Shown here: piece after piece, positions 30,559 to 43,700 of the stretch
How the letters are laid out: each line of letters opens with the position of its first letter
Numbering within the stretch: the stretch's first letter is position 1
DNA from: Nemertoderma westbladi
Taxonomy: Eukaryota > Xenacoelomorpha > Nemertodermatida > Nemertodermatidae
Direction: 5' to 3'
Assembly: GCA_032718475.1 (NCBI GenBank)
Contig: JAUCBJ010001614.1
Coordinates: 1 to 49,068, forward strand
DNA length: 49,068 bases
The notes under the pieces: model-generated
The model's database searches: none
Told to the model about the DNA's origin: nothing
The model's input: the letters and a program-made list of their open reading frames with translations, nothing else
Position numbers and translations under genes: made by a program

Positions 30559-32930
30559 AAGGGAGAGGAGCCTTTGGGTTGCCTGTGGTAGAGAGAGACG
30601 CCTTCGGGTAGCCTGTGGTAGAGAGAGGAGCCTTTGGGTAGCCTGTGGTACAGAGAGGAGCCTTTGGGTTGTCTGTGGTAGAGAGAGGAGCCTTTGGGTT
30701 GCCTGTGGTAGAGAGAGGAGCCTTTGGGTAGCCTGTGGTACAGAGAGTAGCCTTTGGGTTGTCTGTGGTAGAGAGAGGAGCCTTTGGGTTGCCTGTGGTA
30801 GAGAGAGGAGCCTTTGGGTTGTCTGTGGTAGAGAGGGGAGCCTTTGGGTTGCCTGTGGTAAAGAGAGGAGCCTTTGGGTTGCCTGTGGTAGAGAGAGGAG
30901 CCTTTGGGTTGTCTGTGGTAGAGAGGGGAGCCTTTGGGTTGTCTGTGGTAGAGAGAGGAGCTTTTGGGTAGCCTGTGGTACAGAGAGGAGCCTTTGGGTT
31001 GTCTGTGGTAGAGAGAGGAGCCTTTGGGTTGTCTGCAGTAGAGAGAGGAGCCTTTGGGTTGCCTGCAGTAGAGAGAGATGCCTTCGGGTTGACTGTGTTA
31101 GAGAGAGGAGCATTCGGGTTGCCTGCGGTAGAGAGAGGAGCCTTTGGGTTGCCTGCAGTGGAGAGAGGAGCCTTTGGGTTGCCTGTGGTAGAGAGAGGAG
31201 CCTTTGGGTTGCCTGTGGTAGAGAGAGACGCCCTCGGGTTGCCTGCAGTAGAGAGAGCAGCCTTTGGGTTGTCTGTGGTAGAGAGAGACGCCCTCGGGTT
31301 GCCTGCAGTAGAGAGAGGAGCCTTTGGGTTGTCTGTGGTAGAGAGAGGAGCCTTTGGGTTGTCTGTGGTAGAGAGAGGAGCCTTTGGGTTGCCTGTGGTA
31401 GAGAGAGGAGGCTTTGGGTTGCCTGTGGTAGAGAGAGGAACCTTTAGGTTGCCTGCAGTAGAGAGAGACGCCTTCGGGTTGCCTGCGGTAGAGAGAGGAG
31501 CCTTTGGGTTGTCTGTGGTAGAGAGAGGAGCCTTTGGGTTGTCTGTGGTAGAGAGAGGAGCCTTTGGGTTGCCTGCAGTAGAGAGAGACGCCTTCGGGTT
31601 GCCTGCGGTAGAGAGAGGAGCCTTTGGGTTGCCTGTGGTAGAGAGAGGAGCCTTTGGGTTGCCTGTGGTAGAGAGAGGAGACTTTGGGTTGCCTGTGGTA
31701 GAGAGAGGAACCTTTGGGTTGCCTGCAGTAGAGAGAGACGCCTTCGGGTTGCCTGCGGTAGAGAGAGGAGCCTTTGGGTTGCCTGTGGTAGAGAGAGGAG
31801 CCTTTGGGTTGCCTGTGGTAGAGAGAGACGCCCTCGGGTTGCCTGCAGTAGAGAGAGGAGCCTTTGGGTTGTCTGTGGTAGAGAGAGGAGCCTTTGGGTT
31901 GCCTGTGGTAGAGAGAGGAGCCTTTGGTTTGCCTGCAGTGGAGAGAGGAGCCTTTGGGTTGCCTGCAGTGGAGAGAGGAGCCTTTGGGTTGCCTGTGGTA
32001 GAGAGAGGAGCCTTTGGGTTGCCTGTGGTAGAGAGAGGAGACTTTGGGTTGCCTGTGGTAGAGAGAGGAGCCTTTGGATTGCCTGCAGTGGAGAGAGGAG
32101 CCTTTGGGTTGCCTGTGGTAGAGAGAGGAGCCTTTGGGTTGCCTGTGGTAGAGAGAGGAGACTTTGGGTTGCCTGTGGTAGAGAGAGGAGCCTTTGGATT
32201 GCCTGCAGTGGAGAGAGGAGCCTTTGGGTTGCCTGTGGTAGAGAGAGGAGCCTTTGGGTAGCCTGTGGTACAGAGAGGAGCCTTTGGGTTGTCTGTGGTA
32301 GAGAGAGAAGCCTTTGGGTTGCCTGTGGTAGAGAGTGGAGCCTTTGGGTTGCCTGCAGTGGAGAGAGGAGCCTTTGGGTTGCCTGTGGTAGAGAGAGGAG
32401 ACTTTGGGTTGCCTGTGGTACAGAGAGGAGCCTTTGGGTTGCCTGTGGTACAGAAAGGAGCCTTTGGGTTGTCTGTGATAAAATTAGACGCATCCGGGTT
32501 GCTGCAGTTGAGAGAGATGCCTTCGGGTTGACTGCGGTGGAGAGAGGAGCCCTTGGGTTGCCTGTGATAGAGAGATGAGCCTTCGGGTTGCCTGCGGTAC
32601 AGAGAGGAGCATTCGGGTTGCCTGTGGTAGAGAGAGGAACCTTTGGGTTGCCTGTGGTAGAGATAGGAGCCTTTGGGTTGCCTGTGGTAGAGAGAGGAGC
32701 CTTTGGGTGTCTGTGGTAGAGAGAGGAGTCTTTGGGTTGCCTGTGGTAGTGAGAGGAGGCTTTGGGTTGGCTGTGGTACAGAGAGGAGCATTCGGGTTGC
32801 CTGTGGTAGAGAGAGGAGCATTCGGGTTGCCTGTGGTATACAGAGAGGAGTCTTTGGGTTGCCTGTGGTAGAGAGAGGAGCCTTTGGGTTGCCTGTGGTA
32901 GAGAGAGGAGCCTTTGGGTTGCTTGCGAGG
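30559..32930 (-). repeat. 30-bp minisatellite (about 79 copies) in a long open frame
   Basis: Unit core CCTTTGGGTTGCCTGTGGTA followed by GAGAGAGGAG. From 30559 to about 32480 every copy is exactly 30 bp; later copies carry small indels. Higher-order duplications exist: 31981-32100 is repeated exactly at 32101-32220. Since 30 is a multiple of 3, several frames are open. The longest is on the minus strand (33013-30536, 825 codons, repeating NPKAPLSTTG), with a non-repetitive start MKQQGKHPVYELSSIG and no signal peptide. Another runs on the plus strand. I see no splice sites or unique domains to support a gene, so it is listed as a repeat. Confidence 0.9.
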
Positions 32931-35900
32931 TTCTTTTGCCTGAGATTCGCAATATTTAACAGCTGCCCGATGCTTGAAAGTTCATAAACCGGGTGTTTTC
33001 CTTGCTGTTTCACGTATGTAGGATTATAATTTTGCAGACATTACAATAAATGATTGGTTTAAATTAAGTACCAGTCTGTATGAGCTTCTCTATACCAACC
33101 TTAACAGTTTAGTTTATTGTGACCGAATAAATTAGAGTCCACAACCAATCAAATTCCTAAAAGACAACAGGAAAGTTTCAAAATAAATGACTAAATTACT
33201 AAATAATGAAACATTTAAACAACTGTTGATAGTATCCTACCTACTGATTCTGGCTCTAGTCTCTTTCTGGTGTACGACGAATCTCTAATGAAACATTGGT
33301 GAGGAAATTGTAATTATTTATGCATTTAGATTGCTGCTCAAATAATGAGTTTAATCAGACGAATAGTAAAGAAAATGTCGGATGGTTTATGCTATGCAAT
33401 GCATGAAGGCGTTGTCTTGTCAATAAAGAGCTTATTAGGCCTACAAGACGCTATATTATCGCTACATCACTTTCTGTAAATGTATCAGACTTATTTCAAG
33501 GATTAATACTTAGATCGCCTGTCTGACTTCATTATAAAAAACATTCCACTTACAGACTCCCAAGTACTTCTCCTTTTAATACATATTCTTGGACAAAATG
33601 AACATTGAAACATTAAATTCTGGGAATAAAAATGTGTTTTTTTTCTCCGAAGAATTAAATATAAGTCATGAATCTACAAAACAATTTACATGGAAAAAAT
33701 GTATTTTTATATATTATATTATTTATGTATGGCATTTGACAAGGTAACATACAAAATACAGGCACGAAGTTACTCATAAATTATCGATGTCGGAAAACAT
33801 ATGTGAGTTGATCGTCATTATCGTTAAGAAACCGAGACAAGGTACAGACGGCGTGATTAAAACATGCCACAAATGAGAAACTGCTACAATCCTATGTAGA
33901 TATTTATTACACCTACTACTGAGGTGGAAACAAGCAACATAGACCACATGGTAACATCATGATGGTCATACTCTTCATCCCGTTACGAAAACAAAATTCA
34001 GGTGGAGGAAGTGAAAAATAGTATGCAAATCATATTGGAAGAATGTATTGAGGCATACATCGACTAGCCTAACTAAATAAATAGATTGTTTCATGTATAA
34101 AATAAAAATATACGGTAGGCCTATATTAATTTTGGACTTTATCGAGCATAAAGTAAGTAGGTGGAAATAGCATGATAAAATGGAGGCTGGTACTGTAGCA
34201 TAAATTCTTTGGTCTGATATCGTATGAATAAAAACTCCCTGCCCAGGGGCCAAGCCATAGGGGGGGGGGGGGGCGACACATCTGGAAGTAATGGGATGGT
34301 GACACATCTATCACTGCTACGGTTAGTAGGCCTATTACAACTGGAATAAAAACTATTTTTCACCAAGAAAATGTATATTATGGTAGATTGTGAGTTGAAC
34401 TCACCGAATATTGGAGGAATGGAAATCAATTGAATAATCAATCATCCGACCAAATCATAAATTAATGCTCACACTACGATTATGCTACGCATGACTTCGT
34501 GGCTCGCCCCACATGGACGGGTGTTGGATAATAATGTTCCATTCAACTGAACCATTCATAAATTAATTGTGCACATCATACAGTACTGTATTTTTATTGT
34601 TTTGTATGTATTCATATCATATGTTTTAAAACATTGACCTGTAAGTTATACAGTATGAAATAATGTATTTTTGTGTTTCGCTAACACATTGATAGGCCTA
34701 AAAATAATTCCTTAAATATTTATTTTATATTACTTTCAAATAACGGCAAGATAAATATTAAGCTCATTAATTAAAATTAAAATAGGCCTAAATAAATGAA
34801 TATTTTTGTTAATCAGAGATAATCAATTAATTTATAAATAATTGGGGTCACCTACAGTGAAGGAAAATAAATACGAAATTCGTAATTTAAAAAATTATTA
34901 GATTCCACATGGCCTATAGGCCATGGATTCCATTCCGTTATTATTATATGTTTTTTTGAAAAAACAAAACGAACCTCATCAGGAACTACAGTACCACAAA
35001 ATATTATTAAGTCCATATTTCCCCAATATGATATTAGGTAATTTATTAATTATCCTATAAATGAGATGGCAAATCATGACAAAATAACAAAGTAATGCGA
35101 TATATGGTATATTAATCTTAATTAATTAACTGTATTATCAATCAGATTATGATTAATTTATCGTTTAAATTAAAAAATAACGATTAAATTCCTATTCAAT
35201 CTCTATTTGCTTACGATTTATCTATATTTGTTAATTGTTAATATGTAATACATACTGTAGATATGAAACAAACACCATCCGATGGTTGTGCAAATCGTCG
35301 TTAATGTTATAATCATTACAGTTTGTCAATGTAGTACAGTATGTATAATATATATAAATTCCTGGAAAAGATCTGTGTGGGACCACCGGTTAGTGCTGAA
35401 GTGATGATGACGACAACCTTTGGTACCTGACCGTTGTAACCATTTTGGAGGTTACGTACTATTTTATGTTAACGATAATACCACAGATAACAATATACTG
35501 TAACTTAATCCAATTGAGTTCATTGAATATAATAGTAGCTAATATTAAAACAGGCACCTAGGTATTGTCACTTTAAATTCAATAAAAATTTATTTTAGAA
35601 TAGGTCAACCGGTGGTGGCCAACATTTTAATCGAACATACTGCTCCTTTCTCTCAATTAGTAATGTTAGCGTTTATTGTTTTGGTTAGAAAAACCCGCCT
35701 GTTACCTGCTACTTTTCTTAATTTGGTAATGTGACCATTTATATGTAGTTTTGTAAATTTGACAGTCCCGAAATTTTGAATGATTTGGCACATGCATGGT
35801 GAAATCAACTGTCTGACAGTCCAGAAATCACCAGTCTGACAATTTGAAGAAAAGCATACATAAAAAGTCATTCCGCGGACAACAAAATTCATTATGCAAA

Positions 35901-36221
35901 ATTTGTAAAGAATTTCGGACAAAAAGAGACAAAAAGACAAAAGAACTGACATAAAAAATCACTGCCTATGTTTTTGAACTGAAGATAAACGGCATTGAAA
36001 CAAAGGCCGTTTAAACCAAAATCGGATCAATCAACGTGCATCCTAGTGGACAAATGCAGAATTACATAATACCGCATTTTAAGAAAAGCATTCGAACGCA
36101 AGAGGGTGTGTGGGTGAGGCAAGAATTCATTTGAAACCTTAAAAACATTACAGACGAATGTGAGATCAATTCCGACCAATCAAATTAAGATGACATTTTT
36201 TAATCGTTCGTAATTTCCCAG
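32931..36221. other. intergenic, no gene seen
   Basis: AT-rich. Includes a G14 tract at 34260-34273, an 18-bp palindrome flanked by direct repeats at 34901-34932, and four TAGGCCTA octamers between 34116 and 34790. Confidence 0.5.
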
Positions 36222-36285
36222 GTCAGAATTGTCCGGGTCGGAATTGCCCGTTTCGGAATTGTCCGGTCGAAATTTTCCGGTTTCA
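36222..36285 (+). repeat. AATTGTCCGG-type tandem motifs
   Basis: Degenerate copies of GGTCGGAATTGTCCGG in tandem. The same motif occurs in inverse at the right edge of the window (about 49040-49067). Confidence 0.6.
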
Positions 36286-36304
36286 AGTAGCCGGATGAGC
36301 ATAA

Positions 36305-36941
36305 GTTCAACTAGGATGGTATGCTTGAGCATGTTGACGACTTCTGTTACCTGGGATCATGGATCCGGAAGTCAGGTGAGGACCTTCGAATATGTAAGGG
36401 AAAGGCATGGGCGGCCTTGAATAGGCTTTCCAGGATTTGGAAGTTACAGAGAATTAATCGGAAACTTAAGGTCCGATTATTTATAGCAGCAGTAGTTCCA
36501 GTACTCCTCTATGGGAGTCCATGCTGGGCTTAACTGCTGAGGACACCAAATCTCTGGATGGCACATTCACAAGAATGCTACGAAGGGTTCATTGTGTCAA
36601 GTACAATGCACACATCACCAACCAGACACTATATAACATGGGAGATGTCTCATTGGTTCCCCCAAGCTTGACACTAGAACAAAATCGCCTCCGCTTTGTA
36701 GGACATTGCTTTCGCCGTGAGGACCAGCCAGTGCATAATCTTGTACTTTGGCAGCCTCATGGAGTGAATAAGCATGGTGAACAGACAGTCCATGACGACA
36801 CTGGCCTTGAAGATGCGGATGATCTAGCAAATGTCATGGGTGATAGGGGGTTGTGGCGGCGCAATTTTGTCGACAAGCCGGCACAGCATTCTTAAAAATG
36901 CAGCTGCAATGCAGCATGCCGATCCTAGTAGACAGCAAATG
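36305..36941 (+). mobile_element. LINE 3' end (RT C-terminal region), 5'-truncated
   Basis: 36321-36533 and 36521-36895, in two frames, encode the LINE thumb/C-terminal region: VDDFCYLGSW, LYGSPCW, FTRMLRRV, LRFVGHCFRRED and a final PAQHS. One frameshift lies near 36530. The 3' UTR ends at a TAGTAG-like tail near 36941. It is closely related to the antisense copy at 21819-22061 and more distantly to 18053-19241. Non-functional. Confidence 0.87.
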
Positions 36942-37866
36942 ATTTCATTAGAAAATATGATTGTTTTCTTCGAAAAGTACTCTATGAAGTTGTCTTCTGC
37001 CTAAAGCTACTCACAAAACGCGGTTGTCATATTATGCACTCATTTAACTGTATTTTTGAAGTTTTAGAGGTAAGGGCGAATAACACCAGATTTCAGAAAG
37101 TTAACCAATTTTGATGCTTCTGGTTTTTTGTATTAAATTTGTAAACTGCATCATAACATGATCTGAAAATTGATATGAGAAGCAATATTTCACTTTTTCA
37201 AATTTGGCACTGCGGTTGACATTTGCATGGAATGACGGATATAGTTGGTATAGACACCATCAAAATGACAGTATGAGTAGAGTAATTAGTTCCCGAGATA
37301 TACTGTAGTAGAAAATGTGAAGGGTTGATCGACTCAATATTTGAGTGCTAACAGTACTGTCGATTTGATCGTGTCTACACCAACTAAATCGCCAATTGTG
37401 GATCGAGTGAGCAAATATTTAATTTTGTGTGATAATTAGAAGCATCTTTTTTGAATGATGCGCTAATGGTACGTTAAGCTACCATTTACTTTTTGTGTAG
37501 GGCCCTAATATCTCGAAAACTAATAATTCTTGTGTTGTTTGAGCATGGTGCCTACCCCCTTTAACCCCATCTGGCCCGGACTATTTTAGAACGTAATTCG
37601 CCTGGGGGGATCATTTTAGAAATTTTTTAGATCACGGCTCAAAAATTACAATTTTGATGGTATAAGGGTTTTCGAGGGCGCTGATAACGATAAAACTTGT
37701 TAAACATTTTTTGGAAAGGCAACCATCATTACTAGTGTTATTTTGGTCCCCCAGAGCGTAAAATACAAGTAAAAAAGTCAAACTACAACGTTTTGTGTTT
37801 GGTTTAATAATTCTGAACGTATACGGGTTTTCGAGGTCGCCATTAAACTAGGCCTACTGTATAATA
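36942..37866. other. intergenic, nothing recognised
   Basis: AT-rich; no ORF with recognisable similarity. Confidence 0.45.
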
Positions 37867-38067
37867 CAGTGACAGAAATATGATATCAGAAAATCAGAAA
37901 ATTCAGAATATCAGTGTAATAATACATCAACGTGAGGGTACAGGGTATGCATGCTGCGTTGTTGGCGGCTGTAGGCCGCTTCGTCACAGTGACGAAGCTA
38001 GCAGTGAATTAGAGTATTATCAGTAGTAATCAGGAAAATATTTTCTGATATCATATTTCCGTCACTG
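37867..38067. mobile_element. Tc1/mariner-like MITE (201 bp)
   Basis: Terminal inverted repeats start CAGTGACAGAAATATGATAT (left) and CAGTGACGGAAATATGATAT (right, reversed) and pair over about 28 bp with one mismatch. Both ends are flanked by TA (37865-37866, 38068-38069), the target duplication of Tc1/mariner elements. The interior has no ORF and contains a near-palindrome GCTTCGTCAC-A-GTGACGAAGC. Confidence 0.85.
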
Positions 38068-39330
38068 TATTAGATATAGTTTAATTCAGTAATTCTATTA
38101 CCGGTATGTGATACTCTGTAATTTGGTTTAGAATTTTATACACATATTTGAAGAGTCCGAAGTAGGCCGGAACGTTACTCATCATATAGATCGAGTGTTT
38201 TCTCGTCAGCGATAGACCCTCTTGTCCCTTACTACCCTTACCGTTTATAACATGACAATCCCGCTGACTTAAGCCTGTCGCTACATTTTGAAAATCTGTA
38301 GACAGTTTGGATCCTGAAAATCTTGAAATAATTTTGTGAAATGTTGAATGAAGGATTGGTTTTTGTTACGATTACAGTATTATCACCTTCTATTTTCACT
38401 TATTCCATTTGCCAATCTCGATTATGTCAACATTAGGCCTGCTGATCTGTCTCTGAATCGCCCCTCTATTTGAACTCATATAATTATTATTTATGTTAAT
38501 AACTTCTACTAATTAACAAGATATAATTATAGTTATAATTAAGTTAGTAGATATAATAGACGAGGCCGTGACCTATAATACGACATCTGAAAAGTTAATA
38601 TGTGACAATTTTTCAGATTTTTCGAGTTTTTGAAAAAAGTGAGTGTTTCGGTACCACCCATATGCCAACCCAATCAAAACTTTTTCTTATGAAAATCTTC
38701 ACAATCACCATATAACATTGTAAAAAAATAGGGGAATATGTAAAATTACGAATGTTAATTGGTCGGCTTAAATCTTTTTATAATCAGCAATACATGTATG
38801 TATGTATGTATGTATGTATGTATGTATGTATGTATGTGTAATATATATTATAATAAATAATATCAATAATAATAATATTAATAATAGTATCTATTTATTA
38901 TAATAATAAATAGATACGTCTGGCGGAAGTTTACAAACTTACAGTAGATAATGAAAATAAAATAACTATGTACCTACATTAATAATAACTTTAACATGAT
39001 GATGTGAGTTTGTTTGGAAACAAACTATTTACATCAGTGTATATCATAAAACTGAACGTAGACTAAATAAAATAAGTAAACTAATTCGTAAACAGGGTTA
39101 AATAATATAGATAAGCGATTCAAAATGTATTTGAACCCAATATAGAATACAGGTGCGAATTATGTCAAAATTACAGGGGAAATGGACTCGAATCTCATCA
39201 CGGCAAATTAATATATCGTCTCAGTGTTAAATTATCAATTAAGGGAAAGGTTACACTTACAATTGCACGTTAGTACAACCAAAACAATATTAAGTGATCA
39301 TATTTTAATTGTGTCTATTTTCCACTGGAG
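38068..39330. other. intergenic with a (TATG)n microsatellite
   Basis: About 11 copies of TATG at 38793-38837, followed by an (AAT)-rich stretch. No gene seen. Confidence 0.5.
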
Positions 39331-39541
39331 ATCTTTGCCCGCGTCCAATCTTCGCCCGTGTCCAGTCCGCGCCCGCGCCCAATCTCCGCCCGCGTACAAC
39401 CTTCGCCCGCGTCCAATCTTCGCCCGCGTACAACCTTCGCCCGCGTACAATCTTCGCCTGCCGCTCTCAAAATGAGCAACTATCGCCCGGTGGATACCTT
39501 CGCCCGCAGGCAATCTTCGCCCACGTGCAACCTTCGCCCAA
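39331..39541 (+). repeat. 17-bp GC-rich minisatellite
   Basis: About eight copies of CTTCGCCCGCGTACAAC (variants GTCCAAT) to 39459, a short gap, then three more degenerate copies to 39541. It is much richer in GC than its surroundings. Confidence 0.88.
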
Positions 39542-39823
39542 TAAACAATTATAGTTTTTGTTAGTCCCCCATCCATCTATCTGCTTACTAGATTTCCTTT
39601 CACCGAAGAGTTTTAGATTTCCTAAAATCCACACGTGTTGATATTATTTAGGACACTTCTGGTTGAAGTGTTTGTAATGTCATCCTCGATTTCTCCGCAG
39701 TTAGTTACATAGACATTGAGCTCGAGGTACTCCTGTGTATCTATCAATCTTTGTCGATTGCAATCACAAATACTGTATCTATCAACCTTTGTCGATTGCA
39801 ATCACAAAAAAGTGTTTGTATGA

Positions 39824-39999
39824 GTAGTAGGGTCTTGTGCGGCTCGGCGACAGTTAGACCTCACTGACTGGCGCCAGACTGTCTGGGTGACACCCAATGA
39901 CACCTATGGGTGTCATTGGGTGTCATTGGGTGTCACCCAGACAGTCTGGCGCCAGTCAGTGAGGTCTAACTGTCGCCGAGCCGCCCAAGACCCTACTAC
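39824..39999. mobile_element. foldback MITE with 8-bp target duplication
   Basis: Nearly the whole 176 bp is one inverted repeat: arms of about 75-85 nt start GTAGTAGGGTCTTG and are almost perfectly complementary, around a centre of GGGTGTCATT repeats. TTGTATGA flanks both ends (39816-39823, 40000-40007), an 8-bp duplication as made by hAT-type transposases. No coding capacity. Confidence 0.87.
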
Positions 40000-40007
40000 T
40001 TGTATGA

Positions 40008-40211
40008 ATTCGAGAATATGCTGTGACATCTGATCGTACATGGATAGCGATGGGTAATAAATTTAGATTTTCCCTTGTCGGCTTTCCTTTTGATATGTAA
40101 TTTCAGAGTAAGGATTCGTTCACAACTATTTAGCATTTGTAATATTGTTGCTAGTCATGTATATAAGGGGCGTAAGGTTGACTCGGCGATGCTGCTGACA
40201 TCAGTGACATA
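40008..40211. other. spacer
   Basis: Nothing recognised. Confidence 0.4.
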
Positions 40212-40730
40212 ATGAAATGGCTGGGTCTTCTTGGCTCTAAAGAAAATAAACGTTTACAAAGCTCCCACGGTGTGGGAGACGGTGTGGGAAGTATGGGGGG
40301 ATCTGTGGAGGGTGTGGGAGACGGAGTGGGAAGTACAGGAGGATCTGTGGAGGGTGTGGGAGACGGAGTGGGGAGTACAGGGGGATCTGTGGAGGGTGTG
40401 GGAGACGGAGTGGAAAGTACAGGAGGATCTGTGGAGGGTGTGGGAGACGGAGTGGGAAGTACAGGAGGATCTGTGGAGGGTGTGGGAGACGGAGTGGGGA
40501 GTACAGGAGGATCTGTGGAGGGTGTGGGAGACGGAGTGGGAAGTACAGGAGGATCTGTGGAGGGTGTGGGAGACGGAGTGGGAGGTATGGGGGGATCTAT
40601 GGAGGGTGGGGAAGACGGAGTGGGAAGTACAGGAGGATCTGTGGAGGGTGTGGGAGACGGAGTGGGAGGTATGGGGGGATCTATGGAGGGTGGAGATGAA
40701 ACTGATGAAGAATTTACAGGTTTTGACTAA
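40212..40730 (+). repeat. 42-bp minisatellite with an open frame
   Basis: About ten copies of a 42-bp unit containing GGATCTGTGGAGGGTGTGGG, at 40268-40690. The unit keeps frame, so an ORF of 172 codons (ATG 40212) runs through it with a 14-residue repeat of the form [14 protein letters not shown] and a unique acidic end ([11 protein letters not shown]). A second frame is also open throughout. Without splice or homology support a gene is not claimed. Confidence 0.8.
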
Positions 40731-43700
40731 CTGCTCTGCTATAGTGATATATAACAGTTATAAACTTCATAGTAAACAGAAAGTCATAGTAATAAACAGT
40801 AATATAATAATAAGTAATAAACAGGAATAAGGACCATAAAGATTTTTTTTGCTTTGTTGCATGGTGGGACAAATTGTTACAGGCATCGGAAATCACCATT
40901 CAAGGGCTCTGATTGGCTGATATCGGGCTTTACATTGTGGGACAAGTGTTACAGGAATGGACATCAGTTTTTCTCAATTATTTGTTCGGGGCTACTGGGA
41001 AATTACCACCATTGAATTCAGCGTATTGAGAGCTTTCTGGTGATATATAATATTACATACTTTGGGAAACTTTTTTTTTCACAAAGAAATAAATTTTTTT
41101 GGCCACTTTTTGTGAGTGTGAGCCATATATGATTACATTTATGAGGCAGGCATCGATAACTTTTTTTAAGGATAATGGGGTTATCCATTTTCCATTAGAA
41201 AAGCATAGATTTTCATAATAAATTTCAATACTGACAATAATTTTCATTTCTAATTGTACCCCATCCCCCCCCCCCCCCGTTCCGGAATATAGTACCGTAA
41301 TTCGGTGACTCGACCCCCTTCCCCACTCCCTGAAATGTTCTAGAACATGGTGAATTTATTTACTAGAATAAATTGACTGCAGTGGAATCAAATAAATACA
41401 TGCAACTTTATAACGCCCATAATATTGCGGCCATTCCCAACCAAATTCAAATATTTTTGGAATCCTTGCACAACCAGCTTTCCATTGTTACCAACAAATT
41501 AATTAATATAAGGTTAAGGAATAACTGCGGTGTCACTGGTGCAAAATCTTCGGAGACAACTTTTTCAAAGTTTTTACCTATACATTGAAAGCGAAAATAA
41601 AAATCCTGAATTGTTAAAGTCGGCTTGATGTAAATTTCTAATCTGAAATGCCGCCGTATATATTAAAATGACAGTTTAGTTTCGAGACAAACATATTAGC
41701 TCATTGAATTTGTGATACTTGACACAAAATTAAAGGCACAAATACTAACAATACCCAGCACAGTATGTCACAAAATAATGTACATCCCAATAAACCATTT
41801 GTATGATATAATAATGGACTAGAAGACAATTAAAAACAACATAACAACAACTGTAGTACCAAACAACTAATTATAATAGGATTAGTGTCAGACAAATGAA
41901 ACCAACACAATTGAATTAGTTATGTTTATTATATCCCAATATATACCCAAATGACAAATTATAGATAAAATTATCAAACTCTTAAATGCATTTGAAGGGA
42001 CTCGTTTATTTTTACCTAGCATGTATGGCTGTATGTTTGTTTGTTTGTTTGCATATAAATTAAATTGAAGTGTGCCATTTCCTATTGTTTATCAAAATAT
42101 TATAAAAAAAAGTGTAATTCAAATATCATTGGCAAATGATATGATGATAGTGGTTTCGGGAAGTTACACGTTTTCTACGACTGATTGTGCTGAAATGAAT
42201 TATATTCCCAAGAATATTATTGCGCTGCACAACTTTTTATCATTCAATATAAAAAGAATAATAAATTTATCAAGTTAAGTTTAAATTAGAGTTGCTAATT
42301 CCTCATTGGTTATATACATTCTCGAATGAAAATACATTTGTGCTCCAGTATCCATAGCAACAAACAGTTTCATCGGTTTAACATTATTAAACCGAATTTA
42401 TAATATTTACAAAAATATAAAGAGGTTGTTATATTTGAATACGTTGTTATGGTTACGCTAAATTAAGATATTACAATTATACCATATACCACAATTTGAC
42501 AAGATGACGGTTCGGTAGATAACAGCGCTACTCGTGAATCGGAATGGAGAATTCCAATGAAATTTCCCTTTTGTACACTATCACTAGAGATATAACATAT
42601 GTAACCTATAACAACTGTGACAATGTTCTATAAAATGGAATAATAATGATTAAATGGCAGCCATAGAATATTCATAAATATTAATTTAATAATATTAATT
42701 ATTAAATAAATACGCCTAACATTCTTCCACCAGTGCGATGTTCTGGGATTGTTGAATCTTTACCAAATCGTTCTACTCTCGTCCTACAAGAGAACTTCGG
42801 TCCGTCATCTACGATGTGCACCTAGGAAAGCCATCATCCAGCACATTTATGCGAACTCCTCACTGACTATCGCAGATCATAGGACATACGCAACGCATTT
42901 AAAATATCCAATGTCGACCATTTTCGGAATCTGCATTATATTCAAACAACCACCAATTGAGGTGGTCCAGTTTTGCTAAATAGAGACTTATATTTACGGT
43001 TTGCTCTAACGAATTAAGTTGAAAATTGAAATATCCGACATGGCCAACAGTAAGAAAACAAATTAGGTAGCATTTTGTTGAAAATGACAAAAATAAGGGG
43101 GTGGAGGGGTGCTCTGTGTGAAGCTTTATGGCATTCACAAGAATAAATTGGGGCGAGATGTTTGTTTAATGCGAATGTGCACATCGAAAATAAATGGGAA
43201 TGTTTCCAATAGCAACAATATCTACTCCAGAATTCTAAAATACAATTTCTAGTCCATTTGATTAAAATTTCTTTCTTAGAATTCAGAAATAAATTCAGGA
43301 GGAAATCACTTATGTGTCTTTCCCTTTGGTTCCCATTTTAGCTTTTATTAATTTAATTTAGTTAATTTCATTATATTATTTATTACGTTAAAGTGCTGGA
43401 ATCAAGAAATAATGTGTGCGACTGTGTGGATATAATATTATATACCCTTGGTCGCGCACACAATTTTTAAAAACATAATTTATTAAAACTCTAATCAATT
43501 AATAGTGTCTCCATATACAGCCTGGTCTGTAACCGAATATTGATTGAGATGATTTTTTGATTAATGTCATTGTTCCGGTTGTTAGTTAGGCCTATTACAA
43601 GAAGTGTTTCCTAAATCACCAATTTAGCACAAAGCTGAGCTGCAGTTTAAATAATAATAAATTATTATTATTAGATGAAAAGTAATGGAAAAAAATTATT

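Noticed and set aside
30975-32261. 428-codon plus-strand ORF
   Set aside because: Passive open frame of the 30-bp minisatellite; breaks outside the array.
40212-40730. Confident protein-coding call for the 14-residue repeat ORF
   Set aside because: Two frames are open through the array and there is no independent support; kept as a repeat.
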